Positions 1-6,992 of a stretch of DNA of 8,804 bases are shown here, piece after piece; the stretch's first letter is position 1; every line of letters starts with the position of its first letter. A model generated the notes under the pieces. It saw nothing but the letters and a program-made list of their open reading frames with translations, was not told the DNA's origin and ran no database searches. Origin of the DNA: Actinomycetota bacterium (lineage in GTDB: Bacteria; Actinomycetota; Actinomycetes; Nanopelagicales; Nanopelagicaceae); the NCBI GenBank assembly GCA_026392775.1, contig JAPLBK010000156.1, forward strand, positions 1 through 8,804, read 5' to 3'. The position numbers were made by a program, and so were the translations under genes.

Positions 1-208
1 ACATGTGTTAACCCTTAAGCACTTAGCAAGAAAAGCCCAGCCAGGTGAAGCCACAGATGGGCCAGAGCTTGCCTCTAACACCATCATTCGTGATGCTGCA
101 CAAGTTATTTTGCAGTCCCACAAACCAGTACGGGTCAATGAGAATGGCACCGCCCTTGGAATTGTCTCTAGCGAGGATGTTTTGCGGTTAATTTCTGGTG
201 GCGCTTAA
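1..208 (+). CDS. proV: Glycine betaine/proline ABC transporter ATPase, C-terminal CBS end (partial)
   Basis: Only the last 68 or so codons are present; the gene enters from the left edge and its first complete codon starts at base 2. The Walker A, signature and Walker B parts of the ATPase lie outside the window. What remains looks like the end of a CBS module: a segment around bases 86-205 reads as helix, strand, helix, with residues resembling 'PVRVNENGTALGIVSSEDVLRLI', typical of the tandem CBS tail of ProV/OpuAA proteins, where it senses ionic strength. This is family knowledge; I see no binding residue directly. The stop codon shares its last A with the proW ATG (TAATG), so the two genes are almost certainly translationally coupled. 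The assignment rests as much on the following proW and proX as on this fragment. Confidence 0.8.
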   Translation, partial: HVLTLKHLARKAQPGEATDGPELASNTIIRDAAQVILQSHKPVRVNENGTALGIVSSEDVLRLISGGA

Positions 209-2136
209 TGAAGGTTCGTAAGTCCTATCTATTATTCGGCTCGGTAACAATCTGGATTTTGCTGGGCCGTTTATTACATGGCAAAAATACTCTGCAGATA
301 GATACCTATGAAAACACTGCATTCACCAGCTTTGTAGGCCAAAAGGCGCTGGATCTTCGCGGAAATCGAACTGAGAGTCCAGCATTTATTTATTTCTTTA
401 ACCCCATTCGTGGGGTCATTGATGGTTTTGTTCAAGGCATTAGAAATATCATTGCAGTTCCAGCTCCAAACTCACTCATTCCCATCATTGGTTGGCTAGG
501 AGTTGTTGGGATCATTGCCTTTGTTGTCTTTGCAACCAGTCAGTGGCGAACCATGCTTTTATCGGTTTCATTATTGCTGGCATGCGGTGCGTTGGGAATG
601 TGGCAGTTCACGATGGATTCAATCGCCATGACATTAGCGGCAGTACTTCTTTCTCTGGCAGTTGGTATTCCGCTCGGTATTTGGGCGGGTTTATCTGATC
701 GGGTCCTAAAAATTGTCACGCCATTTCTAGATTTAGCCCAGATCTTGCCAACCCTTGTTTATATGGCACCGATTGCACTGGTCTTTATGATTGGTGCGGC
801 TTCGGCCACGATCGCAACAATGATCTATTCCATTCCCATAGCTATTCGCATCACAAGCCATGCAATTAGAAATTTGAATCAATCTCCGATTGAAGCTGCA
901 GAATCGATGGGCTCCACGCAAAAGCAGACGCTGAGAAAAGTTCAGATTCCAATGGCTAAGCAGATGATCGTTCTTGGAATTAATCAAACAGTTATGGCTG
1001 CAGTTTCCTTCGTTGTAGTCGCAGCACTTATTGGAGCACCGGGACTTGGCAAGCCCGTTATCGAAGCCTTGATTATTCGAAACGTGGGACAGGGCTTTGT
1101 GGCTGGATTAGCAGTGGTTTTCTTGGCTATCTTGTTGGATCGCAGCACCAGTGCTGCAGCCAAGCGACAAGACACTTTTATTCCGCCAACCAAAAAGCAG
1201 ATTAAGCTAAAGCGAATTACACTCATTGTTGGTGGAATTCTTGCAGTCACTTCTGTGTTCATGTCTCGCACAATGTTATGGGCGGCAGTTTGGCCTAAGG
1301 AAATCACCATTGCCCCACAGGTGGCCAGAGTGACAAATGATGCAACGGCTTGGATTCTAGAAAATCTCACTATCTTTACCGTTGGCTTCAAAGATTTCAT
1401 CTCTTATTCCATCCTCAATCCTTTGGAAACTCAGCTATCAGCATCCCCTTGGTATGTAACCGTGGCCATGATTGTTGCTTTAGCATTCATTATTAGTGGG
1501 ACTAGAACAGCAATTTTGGCATTTGTTCTAGCCATTGCGATTGTTTTATCTGGTCTTTGGTATGAAGCAATGTTGACTCTTACTCAGACTATTGTGGGAT
1601 GTTTGCTCACAATGATTATTGGTATTGCACTTGGCATTTGGACTGGCCGCAATGATCGAGCAGAGCGAGTGCTACGTCCATTTCTTGACGCTGGACAGAC
1701 ATTGCCAGCATTTGTTTATTTAGTCCCGATGTTGGGTTTATTTGGACCAACCCGCTTTACAGCTATTGCCACAGGTATCGTCTATGCAATTCCTGTGGTG
1801 GTAAAGATCGTGTGTGAAGGAATCCGCGCCGTACCACACTCACTTGTTGAAGCAGCAACTGCTGCAGGATCCACAACGCGCCAAATCATTACAAAGGTCC
1901 AACTACCTGCAGCAAAGAAAACAATTTTGCTTGCAACTAATCAAGGTCTGATCTATGTGCTGGCTGTAGTTGTTATCGGTGGATTCGTTGGTGCTGGTGG
2001 TCTTGGTTATTTAGTAATCGTTGGTAACTCCAAGCCAGAACTTCAAGGCAAAGGTCTTATTGCAGGTGCGGCCATCTTGCTTCTAGGTGTTATTTTCGAC
2101 CGGATTATGCAAGCCGGTGCTCGTCGTACCTCATAA
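208..2136 (+). CDS. proW: Double-length glycine betaine/proline ABC transporter permease (two fused ProW domains)
   Basis: Inner-membrane permease of 642 aa that forms the channel of the osmolyte importer. It contains two successive binding-protein-dependent permease domains. Domain 1 covers about residues 135-312, with its EAA cytoplasmic loop at about 227-248 (PIEAAESMGS, then a VQIP ending). Domain 2 covers about 455-635, with a matching loop at about 547-567 (LVEAATAAGS, then VQLP). These loops dock onto ProV. The domains share the motif 'IPLGIWAG' / 'IALGIWTG' and a Pro-rich 'LPTLVY' / 'LPAFVY' stretch, so the gene is an internal duplication. Each half has extra N-terminal helices. E. 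coli ProW has about 354 aa and one domain and works as a homodimer; here one polypeptide would supply the whole channel. The start at 208 overlaps the proV stop and has only a weak GGTGG upstream, consistent with coupled translation. Confidence 0.93.
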   Translation: MKVRKSYLLFGSVTIWILLGRLLHGKNTLQIDTYENTAFTSFVGQKALDLRGNRTESPAFIYFFNPIRGVIDGFVQGIRNIIAVPAPNSLIPIIGWLGVVGIIAFVVFATSQWRTMLLSVSLLLACGALGMWQFTMDSIAMTLAAVLLSLAVGIPLGIWAGLSDRVLKIVTPFLDLAQILPTLVYMAPIALVFMIGAASATIATMIYSIPIAIRITSHAIRNLNQSPIEAAESMGSTQKQTLRKVQIPMAKQMIVLGINQTVMAAVSFVVVAALIGAPGLGKPVIEALIIRNVGQGFVAGLAVVFLAILLDRSTSAAAKRQDTFIPPTKKQIKLKRITLIVGGILAVTSVFMSRTMLWAAVWPKEITIAPQVARVTNDATAWILENLTIFTVGFKDFISYSILNPLETQLSASPWYVTVAMIVALAFIISGTRTAILAFVLAIAIVLSGLWYEAMLTLTQTIVGCLLTMIIGIALGIWTGRNDRAERVLRPFLDAGQTLPAFVYLVPMLGLFGPTRFTAIATGIVYAIPVVVKIVCEGIRAVPHSLVEAATAAGSTTRQIITKVQLPAAKKTILLATNQGLIYVLAVVVIGGFVGAGGLGYLVIVGNSKPELQGKGLIAGAAILLLGVIFDRIMQAGARRTS

Positions 2137-2186
2137 ACACCGCGAAATAACCCCCTCAATCACTAGCCCTTGGCCCCTACCCGCCC

Positions 2187-2192
2187 TAGGCT
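2187..2192 (+). promoter_or_regulatory. Possible -10 element upstream of proX
   Basis: TAGGCT fits the TAnnnT pattern and would place transcription start near 2199, giving a short leader that includes the proX ribosome binding site. I find no convincing -35 box at the usual spacing. The 89-bp gap between proW and the chosen proX start is long for this compact cluster, and binding-protein genes are often boosted separately, which makes an internal promoter plausible but unproven. Confidence 0.25.
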
Positions 2193-2215
2193 ATGGGGAA
2201 AACTTATAACTCTTT

Positions 2216-2222
2216 AGGAGGG
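2216..2222 (+). promoter_or_regulatory. Shine-Dalgarno sequence fixing the proX start
   Basis: AGGAGGG lies three bases before the ATG at 2226 and is the strongest ribosome binding site in the window. It favours the start at 2226 over the in-frame ATG at 2193, 33 bases upstream, which has no such site and would put 11 polar residues before the lipoprotein signal peptide. It contrasts with the betA and amine oxidase genes, which have no Shine-Dalgarno sequence. Confidence 0.8.
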
Positions 2223-2225
2223 TTA

Positions 2226-3188
2226 ATGAAATCACTATTCGGTCGCCGCTCGGCATTCGTTACTGTCGTAATTGCAGCAGCCTTGATTTTGTCAGGTTGC
2301 AGCAAGAGCGTTAGCGATTCTGCAGGCGGAGCCTCAGGAGATTGCGGTTCTTACGCAATTGCAATGCACGCATGGGGCGGTTACACAGCTTCAGCACAGG
2401 TAGTTGCAGAAATTGCTAAGAAAGAATTAGGTTGCACAATCACTCAGACAACTCTGGATGAGGGTCCAACTACTTATGATGCAATGGAAGCTGGAACAAT
2501 CGACGTAGTAATCGAAGATTGGGGCGGCGGACGTTGGAAGGACTGGGTTGATCGCGGAGCTGTAGTTGAGGCCGGCGAAAACGGAAACATCGGAATTATC
2601 GGTATGTATGTTGCTCCATGGATGGTTGAAAAGTATCCAGATATCGTTGACGCAAAGAATTTGAACAAGTACGCAGCTCTATTTAAGACTGCGGACTCAG
2701 GTGGCAAGGGTGCATGGTTTGAAGGCCCAGCTGGTTACACGACTATCGGTGAAAAGATGGTTTCTGCTAACAAGTTAAACTTCAAAGTTATCTTCTCCGG
2801 TTCAGAGGCTGCTCTAGTTGACGGTTTCATGAAGGCTGAAGCTAACAAGACTCCATTCATTGGTTATGCATGGCAGCCATGGACACTTCACGCCAAGCTT
2901 CCTACTCTTGAAACAGGTCACGTTAAGTTCCCTGCCAATGACTGGACAGATCCAGCAAAGGCAAGTGGTCTTACTGACTACCCATCTACACCACTCATTA
3001 AGCTAATCTCAAAGAAGCTCAATGATGCGAATGATCCATTCACTTCACTTGTTAAGAACTTCAAGTGGACTAACGATGATCAGAACGGTGTTGCTGCCGA
3101 CCTTGAAGGCGGAATGACAGCAGAAGCAGCGGCCCAGAAGTGGATCGATGCTCACGCCGATATCGTTAAGACATGGCTCAAGAAGTAA
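2226..3188 (+). CDS. proX: Glycine betaine/choline-type ABC transporter substrate-binding lipoprotein
   Basis: A 320-aa surface lipoprotein that captures the osmolyte and delivers it to the ProW permease. The N-terminus is a lipoprotein signal: basic residues (R7, R8), a hydrophobic core, then the lipobox L-S-G-C with the lipidated Cys at residue 25, followed by a Ser/Gly-rich linker. The rest fits the OpuAC domain of betaine-type binding proteins. It has aromatic-rich segments 'HAWGGY', 'DWGGGRW' and 'WQPW', the sort of Trp residues that form the cation-pi box for trimethylammonium ligands in ProX/OpuAC. That role is inferred from the family. The exact ligand (glycine betaine, choline, proline betaine or carnitine) cannot be read from the sequence. 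It follows proW after an 89-bp gap and ends 16 bp before a strong terminator, so it closes the transporter operon. Confidence 0.9.
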   Translation: MKSLFGRRSAFVTVVIAAALILSGCSKSVSDSAGGASGDCGSYAIAMHAWGGYTASAQVVAEIAKKELGCTITQTTLDEGPTTYDAMEAGTIDVVIEDWGGGRWKDWVDRGAVVEAGENGNIGIIGMYVAPWMVEKYPDIVDAKNLNKYAALFKTADSGGKGAWFEGPAGYTTIGEKMVSANKLNFKVIFSGSEAALVDGFMKAEANKTPFIGYAWQPWTLHAKLPTLETGHVKFPANDWTDPAKASGLTDYPSTPLIKLISKKLNDANDPFTSLVKNFKWTNDDQNGVAADLEGGMTAEAAAQKWIDAHADIVKTWLKK

Positions 3189-3204
3189 CAAAGTAATCTA
3201 AGAG

Positions 3205-3252
3205 GCAAGGCCCTTACCTGGTGGAGTTCACTGAGTAAGGGCCTTGCTTTAT
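3205..3252 (+). terminator. Intrinsic terminator after proX
   Basis: A perfect 13-bp inverted repeat (gcaaggcccttac at 3205-3217, gtaagggccttgc at 3235-3247) encloses a 17-base loop and is followed by a short T-rich run (tttatt). A few further A-T and G-T pairs can extend the base. It ends the proVWX transcript. Its right arm lies just before the betA -10 element, so it separates the two units despite an 80-bp gap between genes. Confidence 0.88.
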
Positions 3253-3255
3253 TAG

Positions 3256-3261
3256 TAGACT
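3256..3261 (+). promoter_or_regulatory. Candidate leaderless promoter (-10) of the choline dehydrogenase-like gene
   Basis: TAGACT matches TAnnnT and ends seven bases before the ATG at 3269, so transcription would begin at or within a base of the start codon. There is no Shine-Dalgarno sequence before this ATG. Both points fit leaderless expression, which is common in actinobacteria. No clear -35 box is visible, because that region is taken up by the terminator arm. Confidence 0.5.
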
Positions 3262-3268
3262 TCCCCTT

Positions 3269-4915
3269 ATGAGCGCGCAATATGACTACATCATCGTTGG
3301 TGGTGGATCAGCGGGCTGCGCCTTGGCTAATCGATTAAGTGAGAATCCCAACCATAAAGTTCTCGTTCTTGAAGCTGGACGTCGTGACTGGTTATGGGAT
3401 GTCTTTATTCATATGCCGGCAGCGCTAGCTTTTCCAATAGGTAGTAAGTACTACGACTGGATGTATGAATCAGAGCCAGAACCACACATGAATAATCGCC
3501 GAATTTATCATGCACGTGGCAAAGTATTAGGTGGATCTTCATCCATCAATGGTCAGATCTGGCAGCGCGGAAATGCAATGGATTATGAGCGCTGGTCTAA
3601 AGATCAGGGAATGGCCAACTGGGATTACGCCCACTGCTTGCCATATTTTAAAAAGATGGAGAACTGTTTAGCAGATCCAAACTCTGCATTTCGTGGAGAT
3701 GACGGTCCGCTTAAATTAGAGCGTGGACCAACCAAGGGACCACTTTTTGCCGCATTCTTTAAAGCAACTGAAGAAGCTGGTTATCCACGCACCGATGATG
3801 TCAACGGCTATCGCCAAGAAGGCTTTGCTGCCTTTGATCGCAACGTTTATCGAGGACGTCGTTTAAGTGCCTCTCGTGCTTATTTATATCCAGTCATGAA
3901 TCGCAAGAACTTAACCGTTAAGACCCGTGCACATGTCACCAAAGTTTTATTTGATGGCACAACAGCCACCGGAGTTGAAGTAGTTATCCGTGGCAAGAAG
4001 CATGTGTTCACTTCACGTGAAGTTATTTTATCTGGCGGCTCAATTAATACCCCACAGATTCTTCAACTCTCTGGTGTTGGCAAAAAGGAAGATCTAGAAA
4101 AACTTGGCATTAAAGTCGTTAAGGACTTGCCTGGCGTGGGTGCAAATCTTCAAGATCACTTAGAGGTCTATGTTCAATACAAGTGCAAGCTTCCTGTGAC
4201 ACAACAACCCATTACACAGTTCTGGCGCCGTCCATTTATTGGCGCAGCATGGTTGTTTTTTAGAAAAGGACCAGGAGCAACAAATCAATTTGAAGCTGGC
4301 GGCTTTACACGAAGCAATAACGATGTTGCCTATCCCAACTTAATGTTTCACTTTCTTCCTCTTGCTATTCGCTATGACGGTACGGGGGATACTCGTGGTC
4401 ATGGCTATCAAGTCCACGTGGGGCCGATGTATTCAGATGCCCGGGGTTGGCTCAAGATCAAAAGCACTAATCCATTAGATAAACCTGCGATTCAATTTAA
4501 CTATCTTTCTACCGATGAAGATCGTCGTGAATGGATAGAGGCAGTAAGAACTGCACGCAACATTTTGACTCAGCCTGCTATGAATGATTTCAATGCAGGT
4601 GAATCATCCCCAGGTGCATCTGTTTCAACGGATGAAGAGATTTTAGAGTGGGTAAGAAAAGATGCAGAGACTGCTCTTCACCCATCCTGCACAGCCAAGA
4701 TGGGCACCGATGCAATGTCTGTCGTTGATCCAGAGACAATGAAAGTCCATGGAGTTGACGGTTTGCGTGTGTGTGATGCCTCAGTATTTCCATATGTGAC
4801 TAACGGCAATATCTATGCACCAGTCATGATGGTTGCTGAAAAGGCAGCGGATTTGATTCTAGGTAAAACTCCATTGCCTGCAGAAAATATTGAGTTCTAT
4901 CGTCATTCCAAATGA
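3269..4915 (+). CDS. betA: Choline dehydrogenase-like GMC flavoenzyme
   Basis: A 548-aa FAD enzyme, close in length to E. coli BetA (556 aa), expected to oxidise choline to betaine aldehyde and possibly on to glycine betaine. The FAD-binding motif GGGSAG is at residues 11-16, followed by an Asn-Arg-Leu helix. The second GMC signature is around 84-94 ([11 protein letters not shown]). Long stretches recall BetA, for example '[17 protein letters not shown]', '[10 protein letters not shown]' and '[18 protein letters not shown]'. By eye alignment to choline oxidase, E342 matches the Glu that holds the trimethylammonium group and H471 ([10 protein letters not shown]) matches the catalytic His. The catalytic Asn510 position, however, is Tyr516 (GNIYAP), which leaves exact substrate and mechanism open. 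No signal peptide is present. It follows the betaine transporter but sits after a terminator with its own apparent promoter. A general alcohol-oxidising GMC enzyme is the alternative. Confidence 0.82.
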   Translation: MSAQYDYIIVGGGSAGCALANRLSENPNHKVLVLEAGRRDWLWDVFIHMPAALAFPIGSKYYDWMYESEPEPHMNNRRIYHARGKVLGGSSSINGQIWQRGNAMDYERWSKDQGMANWDYAHCLPYFKKMENCLADPNSAFRGDDGPLKLERGPTKGPLFAAFFKATEEAGYPRTDDVNGYRQEGFAAFDRNVYRGRRLSASRAYLYPVMNRKNLTVKTRAHVTKVLFDGTTATGVEVVIRGKKHVFTSREVILSGGSINTPQILQLSGVGKKEDLEKLGIKVVKDLPGVGANLQDHLEVYVQYKCKLPVTQQPITQFWRRPFIGAAWLFFRKGPGATNQFEAGGFTRSNNDVAYPNLMFHFLPLAIRYDGTGDTRGHGYQVHVGPMYSDARGWLKIKSTNPLDKPAIQFNYLSTDEDRREWIEAVRTARNILTQPAMNDFNAGESSPGASVSTDEEILEWVRKDAETALHPSCTAKMGTDAMSVVDPETMKVHGVDGLRVCDASVFPYVTNGNIYAPVMMVAEKAADLILGKTPLPAENIEFYRHSK

Positions 4916-4971
4916 TGAGCTTGCACTATCCTGCGTTGCGCGGACTAAAGTTCAAAAAACCGATGGTGATT

Positions 4972-4985
4972 TGTAGAGTTCTACA
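4972..4985. promoter_or_regulatory. 14-bp dyad, possible operator
   Basis: TGTAGAGTTCTACA has 6-bp arms around a 2-base centre. As DNA it could be a binding site for a dimeric regulator. As RNA it could fold as a 5-bp stem with an AGTT loop, inside the AAAAACC/GGTTTTT pairing. It lies about 120 bp upstream of the amine oxidase start. The regulator is unknown and the match could be chance. Confidence 0.3.
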
Positions 4986-5059
4986 GGTAGGACTAGTGGT
5001 TTTTGGGGTTGAATCAGGGACAGCATGGATAGATAAAAGAATCTCTGACATCAGCACAG

Positions 5060-5069
5060 AATGTCATTT
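5060..5069. repeat. 10-bp dyad repeat, upstream copy
   Basis: AATGTCATTT occurs here and again at 5102-5111, 42 bp away (four helical turns). Its core AATG-T-CATT is itself a perfect dyad. This copy touches the proposed -35 box of the amine oxidase promoter. A paired operator for a dimeric repressor is an inference from the layout only. Confidence 0.35.
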
Positions 5070-5096
5070 CACTTATTGCTAATCCATACCTATACT
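5068..5096 (+). promoter_or_regulatory. Sigma70-type leaderless promoter of the amine oxidase gene
   Basis: The -10 box TATACT (5091-5096) differs from TATAAT at one base. A 17-bp spacer separates it from TTCACT (5068-5073), which matches four of six bases of TTGACA. The -10 ends six bases before the ATG at 5103, so the predicted transcription start is the A of the start codon. There is no Shine-Dalgarno sequence. This is the best promoter in the window. Confidence 0.65.
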
Positions 5097-5101
5097 TTGT
5101 A

Positions 5102-5111
5102 AATGTCATTT
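5102..5111. repeat. 10-bp dyad repeat, downstream copy over the start codon
   Basis: Second AATGTCATTT copy. It covers the ATG and predicted transcription start of the amine oxidase gene and extends to an 11-bp perfect dyad (AAATG-T-CATTT, 5101-5111). Together with the upstream copy it brackets the promoter. Because it also encodes the first residues (Met-Ser-Phe), the match may be partly accidental. Confidence 0.35.
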
Positions 5112-6992
5112 GCGCACCCCTTAGACCCTCTTAGCTATGCTGAACAAGAGTTAATCGTCGCATATGCACGAAAAGCCTGGAATCTTGAAGCGCATCATCT
5201 CTTTGCGATGCTGCAACTACATGAGCCAACTAAGGCAGAGCTTGCATCTGGTGCCAAGCTTGATCGTACAGCCCGCGTAACAATCTGGGATCGCAAAAAA
5301 GCCGTAGTGAGTGAAGGCCTAATTACAGTTGCCGGAGTTTCTAAAGAGTACAAAGAGATTCCTGGAGCCAAATCTCCAGTAAGTGCGATTGAATCTGCAA
5401 TTGCACTAGATGTAGTGTGCAAAGACAAATCTGTGATTGCCGCCCTTGCTCGCCGCGGAATTAATGACATCACAACTGTGCACATGGAGACTTGGCCAAT
5501 TGGTGCACAAATCCCAGCTCACTTAGATGATGGTCGCAGACTTATTTGGACGCCAATGTTTCACCAACCAACTCCGGATGCAAATTTTTATGCTCACCCA
5601 ATCAATGGTCTGCATGCAATCGTAGATATCGATGCCGAAGAAGTTGTGGGCCTTGAAGATAACGCTGATGTGCCAATTCCACAGACCCCAGGGCCTTATC
5701 GCGAATCTCAAACGGGGGGTAGCGTAAAACTAAAAGAGCTCATGATTCACCAACCAGATGGTGCCTCATTTGATGTTGAGGGTTGGAAGATTAAATGGGA
5801 GCGTTGGTCATTTCGTATTGGCTTTGATCAGAGGGAAGGCTTGGTAATTCATGATGTGCACTTTAATGATGAGGGCACACCACGCAAGATTGCCCACCGC
5901 TTATCTATTGCAGAGTTAGTTATTCCTTACGGTGATCCAGCACAGGGTGCTTATCGCAAGAACGCCTTTGACACAGGAGAATTTGGTTTAGGAAACTTTA
6001 CAAACTCACTGACTCTGGGCTGTGATTGCTTAGGCGAGATTACCTATTTAGATGTGGCCGTTACTGAGGGTGATGGCACGGTGCGCACGATAAAGAACGC
6101 TATCTGTATGCATGAAGAAGACTTTGGAATCCTGTGGAAACACGTTGATGTTAATGGCCATGTGGAAGTGCGCCGTGGTCGCCGCTTTGTTGCATCCTCG
6201 ATTGTTACCGTTAATAACTATGAATACGGATACTTCTGGTATTTCTACCAAGATGGATCTTTTGAGTTTGAAGCTAAATTAACTGGAATAGTCTTAACTC
6301 TTGCTGATAAGCCAGGAGCGAATCACCCATCTGCTACAGAGTTAGAACCAGGTTTGTGGGCGCCATATCATCAACATATTTTGTGTGCCCGTATGGATTT
6401 AGAGATCGATGGTGTTAACAACTCAGTTGTTGAGATTGAATCATTTGCTCATCCTGTGGGGGAGAAGAATCCTTATGGCGGGGCATATGAAACTAGCGAG
6501 ACAGTACTTAAGAGCGAGAGCGCAGCTCAGCGTTTAGTTGATCCAATTAAGAGTCGTTTCTGGAAGGTTATAAATCCCAACAAAAAGAATCATGTGGGAC
6601 ACTCAATTGCTTATAAGTTAATCCCAGGTCACACTACGTACCCACTTGCCCACAAAGAATCGATCTTAGGTAAGCGCGCTGGCTTTATGTATAGCCACTT
6701 GTGGGTCACACCTAACGTTGAATCAGAGCGCTATCCAGCAGGAGATTATCCATTCCAGCATGAAGGTGGTGCAGGTTTACCTGAGTGGACTAAGAACAAT
6801 CGCTCCATTGAAAACACTGACGTTGTTCTTTGGCATGTATTTGGAACTAATCACATTCCTCGCACAGAGGATTGGCCAGTTATGCCAGTTGAGCGCACAG
6901 GCTTTCATTTAAAGCCAAGCGGTTTCTTTAGGAGAAGTCCTGCCATGGATGTTGCCTCATCGCAGGCCGTTGATACTGCATGCGATTGTTAA
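5103..6992 (+). CDS. Copper-containing (topaquinone) primary amine oxidase
   Basis: A 629-aa enzyme that oxidises primary amines to aldehydes, releasing ammonia and hydrogen peroxide; full length compared with Arthrobacter globiformis amine oxidase (about 638 aa). The cofactor motif T-V-N-N-Y-E-Y is at residues 369-375, so Y373 should self-process to topaquinone. Copper ligands appear as H423 and H425 (HQH) and H584 (FGTNHIPRTEDWP). The catalytic base is D290 in NAFDTGEFG. The C-terminal catalytic domain spans about 215-612, preceded by two smaller N-terminal domains. The gate position before the base is Ala288, where the Arthrobacter enzyme has Tyr and the Hansenula enzyme Ala, which may mean a wider channel. 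There is no signal peptide, so it should be cytoplasmic. The ATG at 5103 fits the leaderless promoter. It overlaps the next gene by 13 bp. Its natural amine (phenylethylamine, tyramine or other) cannot be told. Confidence 0.95.
   Translation: MSFAHPLDPLSYAEQELIVAYARKAWNLEAHHLFAMLQLHEPTKAELASGAKLDRTARVTIWDRKKAVVSEGLITVAGVSKEYKEIPGAKSPVSAIESAIALDVVCKDKSVIAALARRGINDITTVHMETWPIGAQIPAHLDDGRRLIWTPMFHQPTPDANFYAHPINGLHAIVDIDAEEVVGLEDNADVPIPQTPGPYRESQTGGSVKLKELMIHQPDGASFDVEGWKIKWERWSFRIGFDQREGLVIHDVHFNDEGTPRKIAHRLSIAELVIPYGDPAQGAYRKNAFDTGEFGLGNFTNSLTLGCDCLGEITYLDVAVTEGDGTVRTIKNAICMHEEDFGILWKHVDVNGHVEVRRGRRFVASSIVTVNNYEYGYFWYFYQDGSFEFEAKLTGIVLTLADKPGANHPSATELEPGLWAPYHQHILCARMDLEIDGVNNSVVEIESFAHPVGEKNPYGGAYETSETVLKSESAAQRLVDPIKSRFWKVINPNKKNHVGHSIAYKLIPGHTTYPLAHKESILGKRAGFMYSHLWVTPNVESERYPAGDYPFQHEGGAGLPEWTKNNRSIENTDVVLWHVFGTNHIPRTEDWPVMPVERTGFHLKPSGFFRRSPAMDVASSQAVDTACDC

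Larger units (their letters stand above)
4916..5102. other. 187-bp intergenic region before the amine oxidase gene
   Basis: The longest gene-free stretch in the window. It has no clear GC-rich terminator for the preceding gene. It holds a 14-bp dyad (4972-4985) inside a longer weak inverted repeat (AAAAACC at 4955-4961, GGTTTTT at 4998-5004), a sigma70-like promoter at the right end, and one of two copies of a 10-bp dyad. An in-frame ATG at 5061 opens a 13-codon reading frame whose TAA abuts the amine oxidase ATG; I do not call it a gene. Confidence 0.6.

Noticed and set aside
984..1400. 138-codon minus-strand open frame inside proW
   Set aside because: It lies fully opposite a well-supported permease, has no recognisable domain and no ribosome binding site; it is a shadow frame.
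2193..2225. Upstream ATG giving an 11-residue longer ProX
   Set aside because: The strong AGGAGGG at 2216-2222 points to the ATG at 2226, and the longer form would put polar residues before the lipoprotein signal peptide.
4916..5102. tRNA, riboswitch or small RNA gene in the intergenic region
   Set aside because: No cloverleaf and no riboswitch core that I recognise; only short dyads and a promoter can be supported.
5195..5485. 96-codon minus-strand open frame inside the amine oxidase gene
   Set aside because: Opposite a conserved enzyme domain with no recognisable features of its own.
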